Shown here one piece after another: positions 7,050 to 14,987 of a stretch of 39,666 bases of DNA. The notes under the pieces are model-generated. The model was not told where the DNA came from. It ran no database searches and saw only the letters and a list, made by a program, of their open reading frames with translations. The position numbers and the translations under genes are program-made. Within the stretch, counting starts at the first letter, position 1, and each line of letters opens with the position of its first letter. The DNA lies in the IMG/VR virus record IMGVR_UViG_3300038738_000011, positions 1-39,666 of that record; one strand, given 5' to 3'. This DNA is from a virus.

Positions 7050-7397
7050 GTGGGACGGTTATCATTAGCCGTTCCTCTCCTTAACCTAATGCAACGTGGA
7101 GTGGGTAATGTTAATCCAATGAAGATGGCTAGATGTATTCAGGAGTTAGAGAGGATTTATGGAATTAAACATGGTGGGCATGGTAGTAATCAATATGTGC
7201 AGACTTTGCATAATGACAACTCTGCACCAACACAAGAAAAATTGGCAGAGCAGATGGGATTGAGTATATCTCAATTACAACGTTATAAACAACTTTTAAC
7301 TCTTATTCCTGAACTACAAGAATTAGTTGAAAAAGATAAACTAAAACCTACAGTTGTAAAAAAGCGACGCACCATAAAAGGTAAACGTCGCAAGTAA
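7050..7397 (+). pseudogene. Remnant of a ParB-like protein (helical HTH part only)
   Basis: The frame carries the helical DNA-binding portion typical of ParB/KorB-like proteins: NPMKMARCIQELERIYGI, then APTQEKLAEQMGLSISQLQR and LIPELQELVEKDKLKPT. The N-terminal ParB nuclease-like domain is missing, no ribosome site precedes the GTG at 7050, and the C-terminus changes abruptly after KPTVV to a basic tail (KKRRTIKGKRRK) encoded by an inverted repeat. It therefore looks truncated at both ends. In intact phage homologues this part regulates or segregates DNA or accompanies a methylase. Confidence 0.55.
7365..7392 (-). terminator. GCGACG / CGTCGC dyad inside the ParB remnant
   Basis: GCGACG and CGTCGC form a 6-bp stem over a long loop. 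On the minus strand it is followed by TTTTTT, so it resembles a minus-strand terminator, although no minus-strand gene is seen upstream. It may be debris from the rearrangement that truncated the gene. Confidence 0.35.
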
Positions 7398-7493
7398 CCC
7401 AACAAGGGAAGGACATAAACATCAAGAGGTACATAAAAACCCTTTCCTTACCATTCCATTATATCATAATCATGAAAAAATATAGGAGGACTT

Positions 7494-7922
7494 ATGAAAG
7501 AAGTTGTAAAAGAAAATCTTGAACTATTAGCTGAATATGAGGTCGACGACATCGACACAAAGTATCAAGTCAAAAGCAGAAGGACGTACCCGAAAAAATG
7601 CCTTCACAAGTCATGGGACTACTGGATGGACAGATTACATCACAACGAAACTATGCGCCTTGTAGCAGGGCTATATACAGAGCATTTGATTTGGCATGTA
7701 TGGGTTGAATTTGTTGACGAGAAGGGAAGAGAAGTCGTTTTTGATGGGGTACTTCAAAGATTCTACGACAAAGATGGCTACTATCAAAAATATCAAATCA
7801 TAGTTGATAGAGAGTATACCCTAGAAGATATGAAGGAAATCGGAGTAGAAGATTTCTTTGATGAAATCATTAAATCATGCTCGAAACTTGCAAGCAAAAT
7901 CATCACAGAAAAATTTTCATAA
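7494..7922 (+). CDS. Unknown protein with a possible Cys-His-Asp set
   Basis: 142 residues, strong AGGAGG site. Not a clear family match. C36 (KKCLHKSW), H68 (LIWHVWVEF) and D84 (VVFDGV) stand in the order and approximate spacing of transglutaminase/papain-like triads, and HVWVE followed by FDG recalls the HAW-x and D-x-T strands of such folds. This is inference; the protein may be non-enzymatic. It is flanked by remnants and by a 370-base gap. Confidence 0.6.
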   Translation: MKEVVKENLELLAEYEVDDIDTKYQVKSRRTYPKKCLHKSWDYWMDRLHHNETMRLVAGLYTEHLIWHVWVEFVDEKGREVVFDGVLQRFYDKDGYYQKYQIIVDREYTLEDMKEIGVEDFFDEIIKSCSKLASKIITEKFS

Positions 7923-8294
7923 AAAATTTTAGGTAAAGTGAAACTTTTTTGATTTTCACACGTCTAAATATAAGTGGGCTATTTTTATATAAAACACCAA
8001 TAAGCATCTATCATATTGATACACGCTCAGAAAATGAAAAATTTCATTTTTTAATAGACTCGCATACTTAACTATTAAATAGTAAGTGTATTACTTTTAT
8101 TGTGTCCGTTTCTTATATTGTAACTAAGGAAATAATAACACGACAACTCAGTAAATGCAATATTTTATTGTTATTTAAGGGGGTGGTGCTTGGAGGTAGC
8201 TGATTAATTGGTCGCAATATCGTAGTGGTCTTGCTCTTTGATAATTGAATAGCAAATGCTTTCACATTTTGAAAAAACTAAGGAGGAACCATTC
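7923..8294. other. Gene-free 370-base stretch with AT-rich dyads
   Basis: No convincing gene. Dyads seen: TATCA-TAT-TGATA (8009-8021), AAAATGAAA / TTTCATTTT (8031-8050) and ACTTA-A-CTAT-TAA-ATAG-TAAGT (8066-8087). Any could be operator or terminator elements; the second has a short T tail and could end the 7494-7922 transcript. No consensus promoter is obvious, though the downstream gene must be transcribed from here. Confidence 0.4.
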
Positions 8295-8651
8295 ATGGAC
8301 AGAAAAGATATTTTTAGTAATGTAATCAATCTTGAAGATTGGAAAAACAAAGAGCAGCAAAAGTTTCTTGAAAATATTGTTAGTATATTTGAAGAAATTA
8401 TTGATATGAATTTAGATGCTATATGCGCTAGTTTAAGTGAAGTTAACAATACAGGTGAATTTGATGAAAGGTTACAACAACTATCAAATTATTTACTTGG
8501 AGTATTAATGAATCATCCTAGTGTGACTAAAGAAATGATTATCAGTGCGATTCAAAGTGGCAGCATTCCACAATTTTCTTTACTTTTAGAAGAAGAATTG
8601 AGAGAAAAAGAAAAGATTAAAGAGATACTAGGACAATTAAAAAATAGTTAA
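8295..8651 (+). CDS. Helical protein upstream of the RNA polymerase gene, unknown
   Basis: 118 residues, acidic, almost entirely helical. ATG 8295 follows AAGGAGGAA; an in-frame ATG at 8256 lacks a site. No family recognised. It is the gene just before the polymerase, separated by the GCGCAAGT hairpin and about 95 bases, so it may belong to the same regulated block. Confidence 0.65.
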   Translation: MDRKDIFSNVINLEDWKNKEQQKFLENIVSIFEEIIDMNLDAICASLSEVNNTGEFDERLQQLSNYLLGVLMNHPSVTKEMIISAIQSGSIPQFSLLLEEELREKEKIKEILGQLKNS

Positions 8652-8667
8652 GTTTATACGTTTATTA

Positions 8668-8687
8668 GCGCAAGTCTGCACTTGCGC
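8668..8687. repeat. Hairpin copy 1 flanking the polymerase-helicase block
   Basis: GCGCAAGT-CTGC-ACTTGCGC is a perfect 8-bp stem with a CTGC loop. A second copy at 14369-14388 has the same loop and stem except that the closing T-A pair is C-G, a compensated change. There is no T run, so it is not an ordinary terminator. TTGATT begins 14 bases after the stem. Confidence 0.75.
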
Positions 8688-8746
8688 CTATATGGTTGTG
8701 TTGATTCGCTTCAACTAACCTAAAAATAATACAAAGGGGTAATGTT

Positions 8747-11700
8747 ATGGAAAATAAGAAGAAAGAGAAAGTTAAACGTAAACAGGTAAAGGTTTATCAG
8801 TTTGATTTTGATCATGTAATGTATGACGGTAACAATGACTTATATGTACTTGATGAATACAAAAAAGAAATCGGGAATAGTGATGGAATTTCATTTGACC
8901 AGTTTGAAAAAACAGTAGGCAAGAAATATAAAGCAGGTGATTTGATAAAAGAACTAATTGTTATCAAGTGTCCTCAAATCAAAGAAAATCACACTGAAAA
9001 AGTTGAAAAATATAATCAGATCATCAAGTCAGGTGTTTATTATAACGGTCATCTATATAAAAGAAGTACAAAGAGTGCAGCTATGGGACGTTCACAACGC
9101 ATTGAACTAATCAGAAATGATTACCGCAATGAGTTCTGGTTACGTTCATCTATGGGGCTAATTCCAAAAGAAACTGTATTTAGCAAATGGGATACAGCAA
9201 TTGGTAATTGTCGTGCAAGCGCAATAAAAATCCCTTATATTCCACGTATTATTGTTATTGATGATTATGAAACAGACATTACAGAAACAATTGAAAAAGT
9301 TGTTCCTTGTCATGAGGATTCAGAAGAAAAGCAACTCATGCTTAAAGAGAAAGAATTAATGAGTACATATTTCAAAAATAAAAAAGAAATCATGTTACCT
9401 AAAGAAGAAATGAACAAAAAGTTAGCAAAACTTGACCCATATTCAAATCAAGGTACATACAAAACATTTAGCACATGGTGGAGAGAAAACAGACGTGTAA
9501 AATTGGATGAAATTAACAATCCGAAAGCCGCTTATTACAATCTATACTTTGACAAAAAGTATCCTGCCTATACAAAAGACCAGACAGAAAAAATACCAGA
9601 ACTTAAAATCACTGAATCATCATTAGGATATAAGGTTGAAACTCATGAGAATTATACCGTTAAGAAAGTGCCATTTTTTGATGGGCAAGGTCTTATGAGT
9701 ATCAACTTTGCAAAACTTCTTACTGAACATCTAGGGGAAAGTCAGACTATTACTTGTTGCCAGGGACGTTTACCTTATTTAAAAGGAAACTTTGTGACAT
9801 TCCCAATCATTGAATGGTGTAAGAAAAACAAAGTGAAACAAATTAAAGATGTGTTTGGTAATTGGCAACAAATCATTGATAAAGATGGACGAGAGGTAGA
9901 TTTAATCGTTACAAAATCATGCTTTAAGATGTGGCATGAATATAAGGATTCACCAAATGGAAAACCACAGCCACTTGTTTCAAGTGTAGAAGAATATATA
10001 AAACTATTAGAAGAATATGATTACACATATTTTGGAGTGGCTAATTATAGCAAGCCGAAATGGAAAATGAAAGAATGGACTAATCTTACATATCAAACAA
10101 TCCATGCGTTAAATCTTACATATGAACAACTTGGAGAGCTTGCAAAGCCATTCCTTGAAGTAATTATAAACGTAACAAAAGGAAATAGGGTGGAGCTTGA
10201 AGATGGAACATCAAGATATGAAATAGATGCAGCTTATGTAAAGGCATTTTTAAATATGGTTGCGGCTGAGAAAACAGAAAAAGAAGATAATGAAGATGAA
10301 TTTATTGACGATAGTGAATTAGATATTGAAGAACAAGATGATGAAATTGAAATTTTGAATATGAACACTAACGCACAGAAAGCCATAGATGTTCATGAAG
10401 GTATGCTTTATGACATTAAGGTAAAGTCATATATCAAAAAACAAGCCATGAATAAAGTAAAAGAAATGTTACGTGGCAGAATTCCGGTAAAAGGTTCAAG
10501 ATATTACATTACATGTGACCCACAGGCATTTATGGAACATGCGGCAGGAAGGGAAGTGAAAGGGTATCTTAAAAAAGGTGAAATGTTTAGAAAGGGATTT
10601 GTTGGTGAATCTGTCCTTACCCGTGACCCTATCACTATGTACAGTGAGATAGCCAAAGTAAATTTTGTAGACGTTAAAGATAAATACTGGAATATGTACG
10701 ATAACATTATCATCATGAATGTCCATGATTTGACGGCTGTAAAATTAGCCGGAGCCGATTGGGACGGTGATTGCGTCTCTCAAATAGAAGAACCCATTAT
10801 TATTAATGCTGTTGTAGACAGCCCTACAATTATAAATGAAGAAGATAAGAAAACAGCAAAGCCAACCAAAAATAATATCGATGCAATGTTAGCATTTGAA
10901 AAAATGTGTATGTCTAATCTTACTGGTCGGGTAACAAATATCAACAGTTATTTTCAAAACCTTGCATTTGAACAAGGGGATATTACTAAGCAAAAATTAG
11001 TTAATGCCTGCTGTAAAATGCTACAGGGAAGGATACTTGATTCAACGAAGCTCGGAACACATGTCGAAATTCCGTATGTGCTTGAACAATACGCAGACAA
11101 AAAGCCGTACTATTTTAGACATGTGTACGGCGGCACTAAGGATAATTATTCATATGATGTTAAGACTCCGTTCAATAAGTTCTGCCAAACTTTAGAGAAC
11201 TGGATGCTTAAACGATTTAAAATGAAAGACGGAAAATTCATTGTTAGTGAATATGGACATAGAACAACAAAAGACATTTTACAGGACGAAAGTAAATATA
11301 GTCAAGCTCAGTTATTTGAATATAAGGAACTGTTAAAGCCTGAATACAGAAAATATAACAATGAGAGAAGTAAAATTAATCTAGAATTGAAGAATTTTAA
11401 TAAAAAGAAAAAGTTCGATCAAGATGAAAAAGTGAAGAAAGAAATCAAAGACAAATATGCAAAACTTGAAGAGAGAACAATTGCTGCTTGTAGAAAATTA
11501 ATACCTAATTCATCTATTCTAGCAAGTACAGCAGTTGAATTGTCATATGGTGAGTATAGCACTTACAACTTTGCTTGGTTGTTCTTTGATGGTCTTGTAG
11601 AAAATCTAGAAGCAAACTTAACAAGTAATATCAAGACGGACGTTAGAAAAGTACATAGATTGAGCAATTGTCAGGAAGACTACAATGGAAAAATTCTCAC

Positions 11701-12157
11701 TGTTAAAGATGGACTTGCAACAGTTGAGAATAAGAAATTCAAAGTTGATTTTCCTGATGGCGAATATGAATTGTTCTCCATTATGGGACAATATTTCATT
11801 AAGTATCAAAGTGAACGTGAATCAAAAGTAGAAGGAAGCTGCTCTCCTTCATTACACGATGGGCGTAGTACAAGAAGAGAAGTAAATGATTACACTATTC
11901 AATTCAGATTGCCTAAAGGTTCACCAGATATAGAGGAAGTAACGGCTGATGTATTAGGGAAAACATATGAGATCAAAGTGAAAAATATATATCCTGACAT
12001 ATTTGATGGAGATAATCTGAAGCTGATGATTTCAACAGATTTCATTGAAGTTGATGAAAATACTTCATTGAAGGATTTTGATGGAGCAACAATCAGAATT
12101 AAAGCCATTTTAAGAAAGTGGAACAAAAGTTTTGAAGCAATTGTTGACATTATCTAA
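8747..12157 (+). CDS. Single-subunit DPBB RNA polymerase, YonO/RdRP-like
   Basis: The 1136-residue protein carries hallmarks of the double-psi beta-barrel polymerase group that includes SPbeta YonO and eukaryotic QDE-1-type RdRPs. In order: DGQG at 312-315 followed by an Ala/Leu helix, QGRLPYLKG at 339-347 (compare Q-x-R-x-x-x-KG in RdRPs), a Lys-rich stretch DLIVTKSCFK at 385-394, an acidic linker near 510-545, GRIPVKGSRYYI from 577, and the catalytic metal motif AD-W-DGD with D671, D673 and D675. YonO is known to be a DNA-dependent RNA polymerase of about 900 residues; this protein is longer. It likely transcribes phage genes or makes primers. A GGGG site precedes ATG. It is followed by a DUF5659-like gene and a helicase. 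Confidence 0.88.
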   Translation: MENKKKEKVKRKQVKVYQFDFDHVMYDGNNDLYVLDEYKKEIGNSDGISFDQFEKTVGKKYKAGDLIKELIVIKCPQIKENHTEKVEKYNQIIKSGVYYNGHLYKRSTKSAAMGRSQRIELIRNDYRNEFWLRSSMGLIPKETVFSKWDTAIGNCRASAIKIPYIPRIIVIDDYETDITETIEKVVPCHEDSEEKQLMLKEKELMSTYFKNKKEIMLPKEEMNKKLAKLDPYSNQGTYKTFSTWWRENRRVKLDEINNPKAAYYNLYFDKKYPAYTKDQTEKIPELKITESSLGYKVETHENYTVKKVPFFDGQGLMSINFAKLLTEHLGESQTITCCQGRLPYLKGNFVTFPIIEWCKKNKVKQIKDVFGNWQQIIDKDGREVDLIVTKSCFKMWHEYKDSPNGKPQPLVSSVEEYIKLLEEYDYTYFGVANYSKPKWKMKEWTNLTYQTIHALNLTYEQLGELAKPFLEVIINVTKGNRVELEDGTSRYEIDAAYVKAFLNMVAAEKTEKEDNEDEFIDDSELDIEEQDDEIEILNMNTNAQKAIDVHEGMLYDIKVKSYIKKQAMNKVKEMLRGRIPVKGSRYYITCDPQAFMEHAAGREVKGYLKKGEMFRKGFVGESVLTRDPITMYSEIAKVNFVDVKDKYWNMYDNIIIMNVHDLTAVKLAGADWDGDCVSQIEEPIIINAVVDSPTIINEEDKKTAKPTKNNIDAMLAFEKMCMSNLTGRVTNINSYFQNLAFEQGDITKQKLVNACCKMLQGRILDSTKLGTHVEIPYVLEQYADKKPYYFRHVYGGTKDNYSYDVKTPFNKFCQTLENWMLKRFKMKDGKFIVSEYGHRTTKDILQDESKYSQAQLFEYKELLKPEYRKYNNERSKINLELKNFNKKKKFDQDEKVKKEIKDKYAKLEERTIAACRKLIPNSSILASTAVELSYGEYSTYNFAWLFFDGLVENLEANLTSNIKTDVRKVHRLSNCQEDYNGKILTVKDGLATVENKKFKVDFPDGEYELFSIMGQYFIKYQSERESKVEGSCSPSLHDGRSTRREVNDYTIQFRLPKGSPDIEEVTADVLGKTYEIKVKNIYPDIFDGDNLKLMISTDFIEVDENTSLKDFDGATIRIKAILRKWNKSFEAIVDII

Positions 12158-12206
12158 GGATTGGGGAGCAATCCCCTTTCCTATTATTGAATCGGAGGAA
12201 CACCAA

Positions 12207-12407
12207 ATGATTAAATTTAACTCTGAATATAAGGTTTTCAAGTGTTATAACATGCGAGTAGCAGGTGAATTAATGCAACGTGGTTTTATCTGTTTTAACG
12301 TTGAAAAGTCAGAAAAGGATGAGCGTAAGAACGCTTATATCTTTAAAAATACCGAGCAATTGATTGAAGTTTTTAACTCGATTATGAAAAGAAACACATC
12401 AGAGTAA
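12207..12407 (+). CDS. Small DUF5659-like phage protein
   Basis: 66 residues from ATG 12207 after CGGAGGAA. The pattern Y-x-V-F-x-x-x-N-M-x-x-A-G-E-L-M-x-R-G-F, then an aromatic strand (AYIFKNTEQ), resembles the small phage family DUF5659; function unknown. A second protein of similar pattern is encoded at 18121-18372. Sandwiched between the polymerase and helicase genes, it may act as an accessory factor, which is inference from position. Confidence 0.65.
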   Translation: MIKFNSEYKVFKCYNMRVAGELMQRGFICFNVEKSEKDERKNAYIFKNTEQLIEVFNSIMKRNTSE

Positions 12408-12436
12408 ATATAAGATATTTTAATGAGGTGGTTTGA

Positions 12437-14080
12437 ATGATAAGAGCATCTAATGTAGTTTCGTCAGAAGTAGTTAAGACTAGAAAGTTAAATTTGAAAT
12501 GGGTGTCTGAATCAATCGGCAATGATTATAAGAAATGGAAGCCAGGAGATATAGTGCTGATTTCTGCTCAGACAGGAACGGGTAAAACCTACTTTATTAA
12601 AAATGAACTATTAGACAACTTGAAAGAGGATGAAAGGCTTCTGTTTGTTTGTAATAGAACTAACCTTAAACGGCAGTTAAAGAGGGATTTATTAACTAAG
12701 TTTGGTGAGGAAGTACCAGAGACACTTGAAGAACTGGACAGTATTACAACAATAGGTGAAAAAGTTACTATTACATCTTATCATGCAATAAGCGATACCT
12801 ATCTAGATGAAATGTATTCTCAGAATAATGCTAAATGTGATTTTAGTCGATATGACTATATTGTATTAGACGAGTGTCATTTCATCTTAGCTGATGGTAG
12901 CTTCAACAACAAAACAAGACTTGCTTACCAGAAGTTAATACGTGAATGTCATCCACATAGTGTAAGAATTTTCATTTCTGCAACCATACATGAAGTACGA
13001 GAGCCAATTCTTAGATGCGCAGAAAAGGGATTTGGTAAAAAAACAACTATTCATGAATACTCTACAGGTATTGATTACAGTTTTGTTATCCCTAAATACT
13101 TTAAGACGATTCAACCTATTATTAACCTCATCATGAACGATAAAACCGATAATAAATGGCTAATTTTCATAAGTAAGATTGAACATGGTAATGAGATTAT
13201 AAAAGCCCTTGGAGATGAAATTTGTTCACTAATTAAATCTGGTACAAAGGATAATGAAGAATTAAAGTCTATCATTAATAATAGTAGATTTGAGAAAAAG
13301 GTACTCGTTTGTACTAAAGCGATGGATAACGGAATTAATATTGATGATCCAAAACTTAAACATATTGTTATCATGGCTTGGGATCAAATCACTTTTATTC
13401 AGATGCTTGGGAGAAAACGAATTGATATTAATAATCCTGATAAAGTAAACCTATACATAAACACAAGATATAAGAAAAGTTTTGTACAAAAATTGGATGA
13501 TCTGAGGAAAAAAGAGGCAGAAGTGAATTTGCATTATCTAAGTCAAGATGACTTCAATAGAAAGTATGACAATGACTTGAGAAATTTTGATTGGATTAAT
13601 GACCTTTTCTATCGAGACAAAGATAGTGGGTATAAGGTTAATCTTGCTGGACTTTACAGACTTAATAAAGATATGGAATTTGCACAAAAAATGATTAACG
13701 CATTTGAAAACGATAAAGAGTTTGCTTTTATCCGTGAACAATTAGGTTGGTTAGGGCTAACAGACAGTTTTCCAAAAATGAATTTGATTGAGGATGTCAT
13801 ACTTGATGAAGAAGTTGAAACTTTAGAAAAATATCTAGAAAAAATTGTGGGTCAAAAATTATTCAGTGATGAACAACAGGAATTGAGCGACTTAATTATA
13901 AATGAGTTAATTACCCTGTCAAAGAAAACAGATTATAGGACGAAAAAATTAAATCCTACAACAATCGAAACAATAATTCGAGTCCAATTAAGACTACCTT
14001 ACGCAGTTAGTAAAGTCAAAAAGGAAACAAAAGGAGAAATGAGGGGCAGAAGATATATTGTCATTACTAAATTAAACTAA
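12437..14080 (+). CDS. SF2 DEAD/DEAH-type helicase
   Basis: 547 residues with a full SF2 motif set: motif I QTGTGKT (45-51), motif II DECH (145-148), motif III SAT (181-183), a strand-rich second RecA domain (WLIFISK at 241-247), motif V region CTKAMDNGIN (292-301) and motif VI QMLGRKR (322-328). It should unwind or translocate on nucleic acid using ATP. The DECH box and single GRKR finger recall origin-binding-protein or viral transcription-type helicases more than DnaB, which is absent. It stands just after the polymerase in the same transcript, suggesting joint action in transcription or replication. Confidence 0.88.
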   Translation: MIRASNVVSSEVVKTRKLNLKWVSESIGNDYKKWKPGDIVLISAQTGTGKTYFIKNELLDNLKEDERLLFVCNRTNLKRQLKRDLLTKFGEEVPETLEELDSITTIGEKVTITSYHAISDTYLDEMYSQNNAKCDFSRYDYIVLDECHFILADGSFNNKTRLAYQKLIRECHPHSVRIFISATIHEVREPILRCAEKGFGKKTTIHEYSTGIDYSFVIPKYFKTIQPIINLIMNDKTDNKWLIFISKIEHGNEIIKALGDEICSLIKSGTKDNEELKSIINNSRFEKKVLVCTKAMDNGINIDDPKLKHIVIMAWDQITFIQMLGRKRIDINNPDKVNLYINTRYKKSFVQKLDDLRKKEAEVNLHYLSQDDFNRKYDNDLRNFDWINDLFYRDKDSGYKVNLAGLYRLNKDMEFAQKMINAFENDKEFAFIREQLGWLGLTDSFPKMNLIEDVILDEEVETLEKYLEKIVGQKLFSDEQQELSDLIINELITLSKKTDYRTKKLNPTTIETIIRVQLRLPYAVSKVKKETKGEMRGRRYIVITKLN

Positions 14081-14083
14081 AAA

Positions 14084-14139
14084 TGTTCCAGTTTTACTAA
14101 AAAATTAATATATGTAAATAATATAGTAAATGTGGAACA
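14084..14139 (+). other. Long imperfect hairpin after the helicase gene
   Basis: TGTTCCA (14084-14090) pairs with TGGAACA (14133-14139), and TTACTA (14094-14099) with TAGTAA (14124-14129), around an AT-rich loop. It begins four bases after the stop codon, with no T run. Possible RNA 3'-end stabiliser or protein-binding dyad. Confidence 0.5.
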
Positions 14140-14218
14140 AATTTTAAATATACCATATATGATAAATGTAGATCAATATATGATGAGAAAAAACTCAATA
14201 AAATTTATATCCGCTTGA

Positions 14219-14317
14219 ACAATCTTTCCCCGGTTTTGGGAAAGTTGTGAGAGCGACCAAACATTTCTCCTGTAGCGTAGCGAAAGGAAAATGTGCGGTA
14301 GGCTCTTGATCTTTGGT
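14219..14317 (+). ncRNA. Structured RNA candidate with possible pseudoknot
   Basis: A GC-richer island inside a 554-base gene-free AT-rich stretch. Hairpin 1: CAA-T-CTTTCCC / GGGAAAG-TTG (14220-14247). Hairpin 2: ACATTT-C-TCCT / AGGA-AAATGT (14261-14294) with a 13-base loop holding GTAGCG twice. AGAGC (14250-14254) can pair with GCTCT (14302-14306) and ACCAA (14256-14260) with TTGGT (14313-14317); these cross, giving an H-type pseudoknot enclosing hairpin 2. No reading frame fits. Could be a phage RNA, an origin element or a recognition site for the phage polymerase. Confidence 0.5.
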
Positions 14318-14368
14318 TTTAAATTTATCTAATGTAAAAATAATAAATTAATCTTATATGTTAATATA

Positions 14369-14388
14369 GCGCAAGCCTGCGCTTGCGC
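14369..14388. repeat. Hairpin copy 2 flanking the polymerase-helicase block
   Basis: GCGCAAGC-CTGC-GCTTGCGC, the partner of 8668-8687, with a compensated T-A to C-G change at the loop-closing pair. It is preceded by a similar TTA-TAG context and followed after 14 bases by TTGACT. Confidence 0.75.
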
Positions 14389-14402
14389 ATGGGTGACAGT
14401 GG

Positions 14403-14431
14403 TTGACTATAATTTTATTGTTAATTATTGT
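14403..14431 (+). promoter_or_regulatory. Promoter candidate after hairpin copy 2
   Basis: TTGACT (14403-14408), 17-base spacer, TATTGT (14426-14431). A transcript from here would meet a terminator at 14461-14498 after about 60 bases, so it may make only a short RNA or act with a factor that overcomes termination. Confidence 0.4.
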
Positions 14432-14460
14432 CTTTGCTAATTTTTATTTATTTCTTCTGG

Positions 14461-14498
14461 CATGTTCAATATGGACATGTCTTTTCTTTTTCTCTTTT
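14461..14498 (+). terminator. Rho-independent terminator
   Basis: CATGTTC (14461-14467) and GGACATG (14473-14479) form a 7-bp stem with one G-U pair and a five-base loop, followed by a 19-base pyrimidine tail rich in T. It ends the polymerase-helicase transcription unit. Confidence 0.8.
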
Positions 14499-14525
14499 GA
14501 ATTGGTCATGTCGTGATGATATTAC
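14497..14525 (+). promoter_or_regulatory. Promoter candidate for the 14635 gene cluster
   Basis: TTGAAT (14497-14502), 17 bases, TATTAC (14520-14525), directly behind the terminator and about 110 bases before the next gene. Confidence 0.45.
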
Positions 14526-14634
14526 CACTTGAGCAGAGAATAGTTGAGCCGAGATTAGCGAAATGGAACAATCACATGCAATCTGAAATGTGAGAAGTGT
14601 CCATTCACCAATATAAATTCAAGGGGGATTGATC

Positions 14635-14808
14635 ATGAACAAATTTGAAATTGCAATATTTGCTGTACTTGATTATGTATTCTTATTTATCATGCTGAGG
14701 ATACTAGGGTTCAAGATTATAGGAATGGAACATATATTTTTGTTGGTATTTTGTTACATAAGCCAGAAGTTGAATTACATATACAAAAATTTAAAAGGAG
14801 TAAAGTAA
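14635..14808 (+). CDS. Small membrane protein, unknown
   Basis: 57 residues with hydrophobic spans at about 6-24 and 33-43 and a basic C-terminus (YIYKNLKGVK). GGGGGA lies about nine bases before ATG. The next gene starts at the base after its stop. No family recognised. Confidence 0.6.
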   Translation: MNKFEIAIFAVLDYVFLFIMLRILGFKIIGMEHIFLLVFCYISQKLNYIYKNLKGVK

Positions 14809-14976
14809 ATGACGTATTATGAACGAATTCAAAATGTACGCTATCGAATGTATGGTCAGTATGAGCAGACAAGAATCATGTTTGCTTCAAATATGATTAC
14901 AGTAGGCCAAATCAATAAACTTGTTGAAGATGGAAAGTTGAATTCATATTACAGATGGAAGATTATGAATAGCTAG
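14809..14976 (+). CDS. Small basic protein, unknown
   Basis: 55 residues, Tyr- and Arg-rich, beginning MTYYERIQNVRYRMYG. Its AAAGGAG ribosome site lies inside the end of the upstream gene, and the stop and start codons are adjacent, indicating translational coupling. Not recognised. Confidence 0.6.
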   Translation: MTYYERIQNVRYRMYGQYEQTRIMFASNMITVGQINKLVEDGKLNSYYRWKIMNS

Positions 14977-14987
14977 GGAGGAGTAGG

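Noticed and set aside
7365-7392. GCGACG dyad as proof of a minus-strand gene
   Set aside because: No minus-strand reading frame of note lies upstream of it; kept only as a low-confidence feature.
60-14284. GCGTAGCGAA shared between the left end (60-69) and the structured RNA loop (14275-14284)
   Set aside because: A 10-base match is expected several times by chance in this length and the contexts differ.
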